DNA of 9,527 nt from an uncultured Bdellovibrio sp. GTDB lineage: Bacteria > Bdellovibrionota > Bdellovibrionia > Bdellovibrionales > Bdellovibrionaceae. Positions 1 through 6,803 of this stretch are shown here, piece after piece. Location: positions 1 to 9,527 of the forward strand of contig CAMLRE010000046.1 in NCBI GenBank assembly GCA_946482355.1. Direction: 5' to 3'. The first letter of the stretch is position 1. Each line of letters starts with the position of its first letter. The notes beneath the pieces are model-generated. The model made no database searches. It worked only from the letters and a program-made list of their open reading frames with translations, and had not been told where the DNA came from. The position numbers and the translations under genes are program-made.

Positions 1-1179
1 TTTCGGAAGTTTATCGAATTTTTCATCTGCAGCCTGGGCTTTTTTAGAATCCCAGCCATACTTAAATCCACGATACATATAACGATTGATGGCTAAAGCA
101 TCGAAATCAAAAAACAGGGGCTGAATAAGGTCGTTACCAATGCGGGTTACATGAGGTGAGACATAGTGATCGACCGCTAAGAACATTGTGAATTTTGTTA
201 ATTTACCTAACCAACGAATCGCTTTAACACCCCAGCCACCGCCAACGAACACTAGATCAATGTTAGCTGCTGATAATCTAAAGAATTTCACAGTCATTGA
301 TTCTAAAGCTTTAACGCCTGGTTTTAAAAAGCGGCCACCGATTCGAGCAGCGCCTTCAACCACTTCAGAAGCTTTTTGCGCAGCTAGTAGTGATAAAATT
401 TGCGGAGCATATTGAACGAATTTATTTCTGAAAGTCCATTGTTTGTAAGAGTAATCACAAGCCGCGTGTGATTGGGCATCGTTTTTATTGGCTAACCAAG
501 ATTTAGTACACTCTTTCATTGTCACTAATAAGTCAGCTGTTAAACTTGATGCGAAAGAACCGACAGCCAAACCTTTATAAGTTAAAGTTTTCATCGCTAA
601 CTGCTTAGTCATTGGGTCTAAGCCGCGCGTTTTCATATCGATATAAATACCGTTAGCTACCATGAACGCGCCGAAAGAAATGTGTGCGATAGGGTCTTTT
701 AAAGATTCAATGTGTTTAACCATTAAAGCTGGGTCTGATTTAGTCACTAGTTGTAATTGTGTGAAATAAACTAAACCGCCGGCGATCGCAAAAGTAATAC
801 TATCTGGAGCAAAGTTTGCTTTTACATGACGAAGAACGTGAGCTGTACCTTCGCCTTGGTTTTTTTGCGCTTCTTCCATTTCAACTTTATTGATTTCTTG
901 GCGTAAACGGCTGAAAAAACTAGGGTCAGAGTGAGGCATGTCGCTTTTATCGATAACGGGTTGTACGCGCTCAGTGAATTCAGACGTCATTAATAATTTA
1001 TTATAAGGCTGTGAATCAATGTTGTATTTGTTCACTTGGGCAGGATCAACCTGTTGACCATTGAAAGTCATTGTTACATTTGAATTACCTGGTTGTAAGA
1101 TCGACGGCTCTTTTTGAGCGAAGGTGGCCAAAGAGGTCAATAAAACTACGAATGTAACGATAGTTTGTAAATGTCTCAT
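1..1179 (-). CDS. Exported protein of unknown function, 3' end beyond the window
   Basis: I do not recognise this protein. Reading the minus strand from the ATG at 1179 gives 393 codons without a stop, so the C-terminus lies off the left edge. The start is supported by AAGGAG about 10 nt upstream (around 1191-1196). Residues 1-21 look like a cleavable Sec signal peptide (hydrophobic core about 6-20, cleavage after Ala21 in T-F-A before Gln-Lys). The mature part has a polar region (22-120), then several moderately hydrophobic helices near 127-145, 163-180, 203-220, 257-268, 307-318 and 329-337. These suggest a membrane-associated or tightly packed helical protein. Two cysteines (Cys224, Cys241) lie 17 residues apart and could form a disulfide. 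It stands alone on its strand and diverges from the lipase gene. The reading frame is well supported; no function is assigned. Confidence 0.82.
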   Translation of the reverse strand, partial: MRHLQTIVTFVVLLTSLATFAQKEPSILQPGNSNVTMTFNGQQVDPAQVNKYNIDSQPYNKLLMTSEFTERVQPVIDKSDMPHSDPSFFSRLRQEINKVEMEEAQKNQGEGTAHVLRHVKANFAPDSITFAIAGGLVYFTQLQLVTKSDPALMVKHIESLKDPIAHISFGAFMVANGIYIDMKTRGLDPMTKQLAMKTLTYKGLAVGSFASSLTADLLVTMKECTKSWLANKNDAQSHAACDYSYKQWTFRNKFVQYAPQILSLLAAQKASEVVEGAARIGGRFLKPGVKALESMTVKFFRLSAANIDLVFVGGGWGVKAIRWLGKLTKFTMFLAVDHYVSPHVTRIGNDLIQPLFFDFDALAINRYMYRGFKYGWDSKKAQAADEKFDKLPK

Positions 1180-1335
1180 AATGATATGGCTCCTTCTATA
1201 CTTCTAATAGAGCAAACCGCTTGCTTACCAAATCTTATTAAACAGAACTAAGGTGTCTCATCGTGAGAAGTGACAATTAGGGGTCGACAGTGTTCTAGAC
1301 TCTTTTAACACACTAGAGTTTACGATAAGCACTCT
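1180..1335. promoter_or_regulatory. Divergent intergenic region between the unknown exported protein and the lipase
   Basis: These 156 bp must hold the promoters of both flanking genes, but no strong sigma-70 pair stands out. For the leftward gene a weak pair is TTGGTA (1226-1231, minus sense) and TATTAG (1204-1209) with a 16-nt spacer. For the rightward gene, TCGACA (1284-1289) with TAACAC (1306-1311) is one option. TACGAT (1321-1326) is another and would start transcription almost at the ATG. Two short inverted repeats are present: AGCAA/TTGCT at 1211-1225 (5-nt spacer) and TCTCA/TGAGA at 1256-1268 (3-nt spacer). Either could be an operator, but 5-bp arms are common by chance. Confidence 0.35.
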
Positions 1336-2922
1336 ATGAAACACTTACTACTACTTATCATCTTGTTGGGCAGTTTTTCTTGTCAGTCATTTTCTAAATG
1401 GATGGGCCGTTCTCCCTCTGCGGAAACACCTCGTTCGGCAAAACATTTCATTTTTACGGTGCATGGTTTAGCGGGTGATGCGACAACGTTTGGTGATATG
1501 TTACCGGTTCTTAAAAACCACTTAGAGTATGTTGATCCAAAGTATGAAGTGGTGACGCAAACATTTATGTACAGCACGGGCAGAATGGATGCTGATGTTC
1601 CGCAATTTATTGAATCATTCGAAAAATTTCTGGTTGATTATTTCAAAAGTAATCCACTTGGAAAAAACGATAAAATTTCTATTGTCAGCCACTCACAAGG
1701 TGGCCTTGTAACAACACTTTGGTATGCGAAAACAATTGCGGGCACTGATCAACGTCAAATTGAAATTGCTGATAAAGTAAAAACAATTGTAACACTAGGT
1801 ACACCGTTCTGGGGATCGGGAATGGCTCATATCATTAACGATAAGTTGCCATTTGAGTGGATGCAAAATCTGGTTTACAAAATCATGGCTGTCGGAAAAC
1901 TTGAAGTTCGTGATATGTCATTAGCTTCAAATAAAATTTTCGATTTCTTCCGTGCAAAAGCCATGTCTAAATATGAACAATTGAATAGCCCGTACATGTT
2001 AAACATTTCAGGCGTTGCACCTAACACATCTAAATCGAGAAGATTAAATGTCGGTGATCGTTGGGAATCTGATAAAGTTGTTCACGTTCCAAGTACACGT
2101 TTAGGTTTTTATTTTTACAGTGATTCAATTACTCAATATGTGACTGAAAAAGTTTCTCCGACGGTTGAGCTGAAAGATTTTAACTATTCACAGTATTTCA
2201 GTCATGAACCGGAATTTAAATTGATTGAAACAACTCACACGACAATGGGTGATACTCTGGGTATGGCCGTTATTCCGTATAAGTGTGTTGATGCTGCTCA
2301 GTGTGATCAGCCAACTTATGCCCCTGTATTTACACATCTTTCACGTTGCGAAGCTCAGGAAAATTCTTGTGACCAGCAACATTATAAATTTATGCGCGAA
2401 CGTTTATATAAAAACGATGAAAGTTTCGGAAGCACAACGCAAACGGTTTTAATGAATCAAATGCGCACTTTTCAGTTAAGCTTTAACTTACAGTTGCCTA
2501 AAGATTTCGTTCCACCAAAAGATTTATTTAAAACAAAAGGTATCGCAAAATACATTAAGGTTAATTATAAACACGGGCCTAAAGAATCAAAAAACAGAGA
2601 CGCTGGCGACGATGAAGATGCATTAGTGAATCGTGAATTTCCATTTCAGGATTTCCGTATTCAGTTAGGCCGTTATAAAGAATGGGGTTCGCGTGTAGCT
2701 AAACATTTTCAGGATACAAACCAAGTAAATGTTCAGTTAACAGGTAACGTAAAACCAACAGATGCTTACTGGAATCAAACGCGAATCAATCCAGGTGATT
2801 GGTCTGCCAAGAGTTTTCCGGTCACAGTGACAGTAGATATTCCCGGCTTAAAACCAAGAACGGTAACAATGCCGCTTCGACCAACTTACACAACATTTGT
2901 AGAATTAAATTTAGAGAAATAA
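1336..2922 (+). CDS. Exported alpha/beta-hydrolase, probable lipase/esterase (possible lipoprotein)
   Basis: A 528-residue hydrolase likely to cleave lipid or other ester bonds outside the inner membrane. After a hydrophobic N-terminus (residues 4-12) comes the lipase pattern: His43-Gly44 (V-H-G, oxyanion strand), the nucleophile elbow S-H-S-Q-G-G with Ser120, and L-G-T-P-F-W-G at 154-160, typical of triacylglycerol lipase/PGAP1-like families. Asp246 in S-D-K-V-V fits the acid position, and His301 (T-H-T-T-M-G) is the best catalytic histidine. Cys317, Cys323, Cys338 and Cys345 cluster after the core and suggest disulfides. Residues about 375-528 form an extra, probably beta-rich domain that I cannot name. 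Cys16 follows S-F-S, a poor lipobox, so lipidation is uncertain. No clear Shine-Dalgarno sequence precedes the ATG. The gene stands alone and ends directly at a terminator. The substrate cannot be read from sequence. Confidence 0.85.
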   Translation: MKHLLLLIILLGSFSCQSFSKWMGRSPSAETPRSAKHFIFTVHGLAGDATTFGDMLPVLKNHLEYVDPKYEVVTQTFMYSTGRMDADVPQFIESFEKFLVDYFKSNPLGKNDKISIVSHSQGGLVTTLWYAKTIAGTDQRQIEIADKVKTIVTLGTPFWGSGMAHIINDKLPFEWMQNLVYKIMAVGKLEVRDMSLASNKIFDFFRAKAMSKYEQLNSPYMLNISGVAPNTSKSRRLNVGDRWESDKVVHVPSTRLGFYFYSDSITQYVTEKVSPTVELKDFNYSQYFSHEPEFKLIETTHTTMGDTLGMAVIPYKCVDAAQCDQPTYAPVFTHLSRCEAQENSCDQQHYKFMRERLYKNDESFGSTTQTVLMNQMRTFQLSFNLQLPKDFVPPKDLFKTKGIAKYIKVNYKHGPKESKNRDAGDDEDALVNREFPFQDFRIQLGRYKEWGSRVAKHFQDTNQVNVQLTGNVKPTDAYWNQTRINPGDWSAKSFPVTVTVDIPGLKPRTVTMPLRPTYTTFVELNLEK

Positions 2923-2950
2923 AAAAAGGGAGCTAACAAGCTCCCTTTTT
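2923..2950. terminator. Bidirectional intrinsic terminator between convergent genes
   Basis: Perfect 11-bp inverted repeat: AAAAAGGGAGC (2923-2933), loop TAACAA, GCTCCCTTTTT (2940-2950). The GGGAGC/GCTCCC stem is flanked by A and T runs, so it has a U-tract when read from either strand. It begins one base after the lipase stop codon and lies 22 bp beyond the stop of the last gene of the opposing cyclophilin run, so it should terminate both transcripts. Confidence 0.93.
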
Positions 2951-2972
2951 AATTTTTAATTTTAATTTCAAA

Positions 2973-3476
2973 TTATTCAGTGATAGTTACTTTGTTAATA
3001 ACTACGGCTTCAACTGGGCGATCCATCGGGCCAGTTTTTGTTTTACCGATAGCATCTACAACATCGTAACCTTCGGTCACTTCACCGAAGATGGCGTGAC
3101 GGTTGTCTAACCATGGTGTCGGAACAGTTGTGATAAAGAACTGTGAACCATTCGTGTTAGGGCCAGCATTCGCCATTGAAAGAAGACCTGGTTTAGAGTG
3201 TTTTAATTCAGGGTGAAATTCGTCATTGAATCTGTAACCTGGGCCACCAGTGCCTGTTCCTAACGGACAACCACCTTGGATCATAAAATCTTTAATCACG
3301 CGGTGAAAAACTAAACCATCATAGAACGGGCGTTTTACTTTTTCGCCAGTTTTAGGATCAGTCCATTCTTTTGTGCCTGTTGCAAGACCAACAAAGTTCT
3401 CAACAGTTTTTGGAGATTTGTCGTTGTAAAGTTTAACTTTAAAAGTTCCGCGGTTTGTATCAAATGTAGCGATCAT
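2973..3476 (-). CDS. Cyclophilin-type peptidyl-prolyl cis-trans isomerase, cytoplasmic
   Basis: A 167-residue single-domain cyclophilin that isomerises Xaa-Pro bonds during protein folding. The active-site set is intact: Arg59 (F-H-R-V-I), Phe64 and Gln67 (D-F-M-I-Q-G-G), Met101, Gln112-Phe113-Phe114, Trp122 (P-W-L-D) and His127. Trp122 matches the tryptophan that binds cyclosporin A in eukaryotic cyclophilins; Escherichia coli PpiA/PpiB lack it. The length equals a bare domain and there is no signal peptide, so it should be cytosolic. It starts 14 bp after the stop of the upstream cyclophilin gene, with AAGG about 9 nt before the ATG, and is the last gene before the terminator. It belongs to a different subfamily from its neighbour: it has the G-T-G-T-G-G-P-G-Y loop and lacks the E. 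coli-type [12 protein letters not shown] stretch. It is therefore not a recent tandem copy. Confidence 0.95.
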   Translation of the reverse strand: MIATFDTNRGTFKVKLYNDKSPKTVENFVGLATGTKEWTDPKTGEKVKRPFYDGLVFHRVIKDFMIQGGCPLGTGTGGPGYRFNDEFHPELKHSKPGLLSMANAGPNTNGSQFFITTVPTPWLDNRHAIFGEVTEGYDVVDAIGKTKTGPMDRPVEAVVINKVTITE

Positions 3477-3490
3477 GTTTTTATACCTTA

Positions 3491-4123
3491 TTAGTTTTTA
3501 CGAATTGATTTAATAACGATTACTTTTTCTGGAACGTCTGCGTAATCACCAACCGTTTTAGTTTTTACGTCACGGATTTTATCAACTACGTCCATACCTT
3601 CAACAACTTCACCAAATACAGCGTAACCGTAACGGTCTTCTGATTTGTGGTCTAAACGTTGGTTATCAACCACGTTGATAAAGAACTGAGCTGTTGCTGA
3701 ATTGATATCGTTTGTACGAGCCATCGCGATTGTACCGCGTAAGTTAGATAGACCGTTTTTAGCTTCGTTTGTGATGGGTGGAAATAAAGTCGCTTTTTCT
3801 TTTAAGTCAGCTGTGTGACCGCCACCTTGGATCATGAAATCTTTAATCACGCGGTGAAAAATAGTTTTGTCGTAGAATTTTTTATCAACGTATTTTAAGA
3901 AATTTTCTGTGCTAATCGGTGCTTTTTCTGGATTTAATTTAACTTTGATTTTACCTAAAGATGTATCGATTGTTACAACCGGAGCCGCAGCCACTTTAGC
4001 AGTCGCTGAAGCTTCTTTAGCGTGAGTTTTGAATGACCAAGTCATTAAAACGAACGCTAATAAGTAGATCCAAACAATAACATTAACTTGCGAATTTTTA
4101 GCTTTTACCACTTGTGTTTTCAT
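3491..4123 (-). CDS. Cyclophilin-type peptidyl-prolyl isomerase, exported or membrane-anchored (PpiA/PpiB-like)
   Basis: A 210-residue protein: an N-terminal basic stretch (Lys2, Lys8) and a hydrophobic segment at about 14-30, an Ala-rich linker (to about 48), then a cyclophilin domain (49-208). Catalytic positions include Arg91 (F-H-R-V-I), Phe96 and Gln99 (D-F-M-I-Q-G-G-G), Met134 (I-A-M-A-R-T) and Phe147-Phe148 (Q-F-F-I-N-V-V-D). This is the E. coli PpiA/PpiB type, with Leu157 replacing the cyclosporin-binding Trp and Tyr167 near the usual His position. The N-terminus may be a cleaved signal (after T-H-A, residue 35) or an uncleaved anchor; either way the domain would sit in the periplasm, where TolB and outer-membrane proteins fold. 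It lies 60 bp downstream of tolB on the same strand, with AGG about 12 nt before the ATG. Family assignment is firm; location is inferred. Confidence 0.93.
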   Translation of the reverse strand: MKTQVVKAKNSQVNVIVWIYLLAFVLMTWSFKTHAKEASATAKVAAAPVVTIDTSLGKIKVKLNPEKAPISTENFLKYVDKKFYDKTIFHRVIKDFMIQGGGHTADLKEKATLFPPITNEAKNGLSNLRGTIAMARTNDINSATAQFFINVVDNQRLDHKSEDRYGYAVFGEVVEGMDVVDKIRDVKTKTVGDYADVPEKVIVIKSIRKN

Positions 4124-4148
4124 AGGTTTTTTATACCTGAAGTGGCTC

Positions 4149-4167
4149 TGGGATCGTCAAGATCCCA
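4149..4167 (-). other. Hairpin in the tolB-cyclophilin spacer
   Basis: Perfect 7-bp inverted repeat, TGGGATC (4149-4155) and GATCCCA (4161-4167), with a 5-nt loop, in the only sizeable gap of the minus-strand run. No U-tract follows it on the minus strand, so it does not look like an efficient intrinsic terminator. It may be a partial attenuator or an RNA-stabilising or processing stem. A second weaker pair (GGAGT 4171-4175, ACTCC 4186-4190) overlaps the tolB stop codon. A sigma-70-like TTGACG begins in the loop, 19 nt before TATAAA, so an internal promoter for the cyclophilins is also possible. Confidence 0.4.
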
Positions 4168-4183
4168 TTAGGAGTGCTTATTT

Positions 4184-5548
4184 TTACTCCAGATTGTTCG
4201 ACCATTTAGGCTTAAAATAGTTATAAGAATCCTGAGTGACACGGCGTTCTTCATTTCCGTCTACGCTCGTCACAAAAATCTGAAATGTGCCTGTGCGATT
4301 GCTCGTAAAAACCACAAATCTTCCGTCGGGAGAAAAGCTTGGATCTTCGTTACTTGCACGTTTTCCATTCGGTTTTGTCGCTGTTGTAATACGACGTAAA
4401 TTCGTTCCATCAGCATCCATCACGAAAATATCAAAGTAGTTTTCAATCTGACTTGCAAACGCAATCTTTTTACCATCTGGAGACCATGTTGGTGTTGAGT
4501 TGTATTTACCTTGAAAGGTTAAACGTTTCACACCACTACCATCAGAATTCATCACGTAGATTGATGGTGCGCCACCGCGGTCAGATGAAAACGCAATTTT
4601 TGATCCATCATCAGAAACAGCAGCTTCAACATTCATCGCGCCTGATGGGCCTTTTGTTAAGCGGGTAATGATGTCACCTTTAAGATCTAATTTGTATAAA
4701 TCCGGCGAGCCACCTTGTGAAATTGTGAGGTAAATGTTTTTTCCATCTGGTGAATAACTTCCGCCTTGGTTTAATCCATTACGGTTAGAAATGATTGAAC
4801 GTTTTCCAGAACTTAATTCGTGTTGGAATAAAGTCAGATTCATTTGCGCTGAACCTACACGGCGTGTGTAGATTGAGTATAATAATTTTTGACCATCCGG
4901 TGACCAGTTAGGAGCAATCGCTACACTGCGATCACGGGTAATCATTTGTTGATCACTGCCATCCCAATTCATCGTAATCACTTCTTTGTAACCCGTGCGG
5001 TCAGTTGTTGCCACGATCTTAGATAAGAACACGCCACGATGGCCTGTTAACGCCTCTAAAACATCATTTGCTAAAGTGTGACCGATTTGTGCCGTGTTTG
5101 AAGATTTTGCGGAATACTTTTTACCAACGATCGTTTTTTTCTCGCTCACTTGGTAAAGATACATTTCAACAGAAATATCGCTTCCTACTAAGGCAAATGA
5201 TGAACGAATTAAAAATTCAGCGCCGATAGTTTTCCAACTGTCGAATTTAAAACCTTTAGAATCCAGACTTTGTGATTTAATCGAAGTTGTTGTTGTGTCT
5301 TCTAAAAAAGCACTTGGCGACATGATATTAAAGTATGTCGATAACTCTAAATCTTTCATCGCTGTGTTGTGAATCTGCGCTGCCAACTTTACATGATTAC
5401 CAGTTTTAGAAGCATTTAATTGGTTCATTACCGGAAAAGCTAAAGTGCTTTTTTTAGCTTGGGCATCGCCCACTTTGATATACGCATTTTGCGCAAACGC
5501 CATTGAAGAAAATAAAACTAAAAATAAAGAAATAAACTTTTTCATCAT
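4184..5548 (-). CDS. tolB: Tol-Pal system periplasmic protein TolB
   Basis: TolB is the periplasmic beta-propeller of the Tol-Pal system, which keeps the outer membrane attached and constricts it at division; it binds Pal and contacts TolA. The 454-residue product has a Sec signal peptide (hydrophobic 5-18, cleavage after A-F-A at residue 19 before Gln-Asn). It then has the alpha/beta N-terminal domain (about 22-170) and a propeller of WD40-like blades. Blade signatures are W-S-P-D-G (215-219), Y-S-P-D-G (265-269), S-D-D-G (312-315), W-S-P-D-G (355-359) and F-S-P-D-G (405-409), several followed by I-x-V-M-x-x-D-G. The length is close to that of other TolBs (about 430). Two ATGs are adjacent. 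The second, at 5545, is 7 nt from the AAAGGA at 5553-5558 and is probably the real start. It lies 21 bp after tolA. Confidence 0.96.
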   Translation of the reverse strand: MMKKFISLFLVLFSSMAFAQNAYIKVGDAQAKKSTLAFPVMNQLNASKTGNHVKLAAQIHNTAMKDLELSTYFNIMSPSAFLEDTTTTSIKSQSLDSKGFKFDSWKTIGAEFLIRSSFALVGSDISVEMYLYQVSEKKTIVGKKYSAKSSNTAQIGHTLANDVLEALTGHRGVFLSKIVATTDRTGYKEVITMNWDGSDQQMITRDRSVAIAPNWSPDGQKLLYSIYTRRVGSAQMNLTLFQHELSSGKRSIISNRNGLNQGGSYSPDGKNIYLTISQGGSPDLYKLDLKGDIITRLTKGPSGAMNVEAAVSDDGSKIAFSSDRGGAPSIYVMNSDGSGVKRLTFQGKYNSTPTWSPDGKKIAFASQIENYFDIFVMDADGTNLRRITTATKPNGKRASNEDPSFSPDGRFVVFTSNRTGTFQIFVTSVDGNEERRVTQDSYNYFKPKWSNNLE

Positions 5549-5569
5549 TAAATCCTTTGCTGGTATTCA

Positions 5570-6376
5570 TTACTCCGGAAAGCCGAATAAAACGCCGTCT
5601 TCGCTGTAAATTTCCGTAAACTTCTCTGGAACTTTAGGAAACGGGGCGGCCTTTTCAATAGCTTGAATACAGTAATCATCATAGGTTGGGTTTCCAGAAG
5701 ATTGCACGATCTTTCTATCAGCCACACGACCATCAGGATGAATTTTAACTAAGATTTTTGTTTTTAAAGGTTTACCAATTAACCACTGAGGTAAGGCCCA
5801 CTTAGATTTAATTAAAGCATCTAACTGTACCAGATAATTTTCAGATTGAATTTTATCAAGTCCCGTTGGTGAAGTACCTTTAGATAATACGCGCCCTTTT
5901 AAAACTTTAGCAGCTGCATCCGCCGCTTTTTGATTTTGAACTTGTTGGCGAATTTTTTCGATCGCCGACATTTTTTTAAGTTTTTCTAAAGCTTCTTTTT
6001 GTTTTTGCTTAGATTTATTTAAGCTAACGGCATCGTTATCAGGCTTAGCTTTCGGATCAGGTTTAGCAGGCGCTTTTGGCTCTGGTGCGGCCGGCTGAGG
6101 CTTCGCTTCTACTGTTGGTTCGGGTTTTGCCGGCTCAGGTTTTTTTTCTTCAGGTTTAGGTTCAACAACTGGTTCTGGTTGTTTTTCGATTTTTTCCGGA
6201 AGGTCGTTTGATTTTTCTGCAGGGTTATACTTTTCAGGTAAACCCACCATATCAACACGGATAGCTTCAGATAAATTTAATTGCGGCTTCGTAAAAAACG
6301 AAACTTTGATGATCATAAAAGCGATCAACGAAATATGTGCAATTAAAGAAACGTAGAAACCACGATTATCCGCCAA
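5570..6376 (-). CDS. tolA: TolA-type force-transducing protein with TonB-like C-terminus
   Basis: This inner-membrane protein spans the periplasm and couples the TolQR motor to TolB/Pal. The single membrane helix (about 7-29) carries the Ser-x3-His motif (Ser10, His14) that TolA and TonB need to engage TolQ/TolR or ExbB/ExbD. Residues 57-115 are a Pro/Lys/Glu-rich linker, as in TonB. Residues 116-160 are a short charged, coiled-coil-like helix, much shorter than the long helix of E. coli TolA (421 aa against 268 here). The C-terminal domain (about 178-268) has the TonB/TolA pattern, with K-I-H-P-D-G-R-V and Y-D-D-Y-C-I-Q-A-I (Cys236). Translation starts at TTG (6376-6374); no in-frame ATG occurs before residue 21, which is inside the helix. 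AAGGAG (6390-6385) lies 8 nt before the TTG, within the last codons of tolR, so the two are probably translationally coupled. The name rests on position in the tol operon. Confidence 0.9.
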   Translation of the reverse strand: MADNRGFYVSLIAHISLIAFMIIKVSFFTKPQLNLSEAIRVDMVGLPEKYNPAEKSNDLPEKIEKQPEPVVEPKPEEKKPEPAKPEPTVEAKPQPAAPEPKAPAKPDPKAKPDNDAVSLNKSKQKQKEALEKLKKMSAIEKIRQQVQNQKAADAAAKVLKGRVLSKGTSPTGLDKIQSENYLVQLDALIKSKWALPQWLIGKPLKTKILVKIHPDGRVADRKIVQSSGNPTYDDYCIQAIEKAAPFPKVPEKFTEIYSEDGVLFGFPE

Positions 6377-6381
6377 AAAAA

Positions 6382-6798
6382 TTACTCCTTAGGAATCGTG
6401 ATTAAGCTTAAGTTGTAAATGCCCGCAGCGCGAGCTTCGCCCATCACTTCAGCGACAACGCCGTAATCAACTTTTTTGTCTGCTTGAATATAGATTTGTT
6501 TATTTTTCTTATGTTCAAAAATAGCTTTAAGCTTGGCTTTTAAATTTTCCATCGGCACTTGTGTGCTGGCGATTTTAATTTTACCGCCTACATCAATTGT
6601 AAGTACAAAGGGATCTTCATTAAGCTCAACACCTGCAGATGACGTTTTCGGAAGATTGACATCAATCCCTTGCTGCATCATCGGAGCTGTCACCATAAAG
6701 ATCACAAGTAAAACTAACATCACATCCACAAACGGGGTGACGTTGATTTCACTCATCGCCATTTTTGAGCTTTTATTTCCGCCCGTGCTCATTCCCAT
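6382..6798 (-). CDS. tolR: Tol-Pal motor protein TolR (ExbD/TolR family)
   Basis: TolR forms the proton-conducting core of the TolQR motor together with a TolQ pentamer. The 138-residue product has a short cytoplasmic N-terminus (1-20), one transmembrane helix (about 21-40) and a periplasmic domain (42-138). The helix contains the essential pore aspartate, Asp25 in F-V-D-V-M, equivalent to Asp23 of E. coli TolR. It is framed by the family signatures S-E-I-N-V-T-P, I-F-M-V-T-A-P-M-M and I-D-V-N-L-P. The periplasmic part ends with the expected Q-A-D-K-K-V-D-Y motif and G-E-A-R-x-A-G-I. The length is normal (E. coli 142). AAAGG, formed by the last two codons of tolQ, lies 9 nt before the ATG. 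Only 5 bp separate the tolQ stop from this ATG, and 5 bp separate the tolR stop from the tolA start, indicating one coupled message. Confidence 0.96.
   Translation of the reverse strand: MGMSTGGNKSSKMAMSEINVTPFVDVMLVLLVIFMVTAPMMQQGIDVNLPKTSSAGVELNEDPFVLTIDVGGKIKIASTQVPMENLKAKLKAIFEHKKNKQIYIQADKKVDYGVVAEVMGEARAAGIYNLSLITIPKE
6385..6390 (-). promoter_or_regulatory. Shine-Dalgarno AAGGAG that fixes the TTG start of tolA
   Basis: AAGGAG in minus sense spells the final Lys-Glu codons of tolR and lies 8 nt before the TTG at 6376-6374. Its perfect match and good spacing support TTG as the tolA initiation codon and coupling to tolR translation. Confidence 0.8.
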
Positions 6799-6803
6799 AA
6801 AAA

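Noticed and set aside
188..415. Plus-strand open frame of 75 codons
   Set aside because: It lies antisense to the long minus-strand exported-protein frame, has no Shine-Dalgarno sequence or recognisable domain, and the minus-strand frame is far better supported.
1306..1328. Flagellar sigma-28-like promoter before the lipase (CGATAA with upstream TAAC)
   Set aside because: Only CGATAA matches well; TAAC is imperfect and its 11-nt distance does not fit the usual spacing, so the resemblance is probably chance.
2973..4123. Recent tandem duplication of a cyclophilin gene
   Set aside because: The two proteins differ in active-site loop, the Trp/Leu position and N-terminal region, so they are distinct subfamilies placed side by side rather than a recent copy.
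5548..5733. Minus-strand 61-codon frame overlapping the tolA end
   Set aside because: It is an out-of-frame reading of the TolA C-terminal domain, whose codons are clearly conserved in sense.
6070..6210. Tandem repeat encoding Pro/Lys/Glu in tolA
   Set aside because: It is low-complexity linker coding sequence normal for TonB/TolA proteins, not a separate repeat element.
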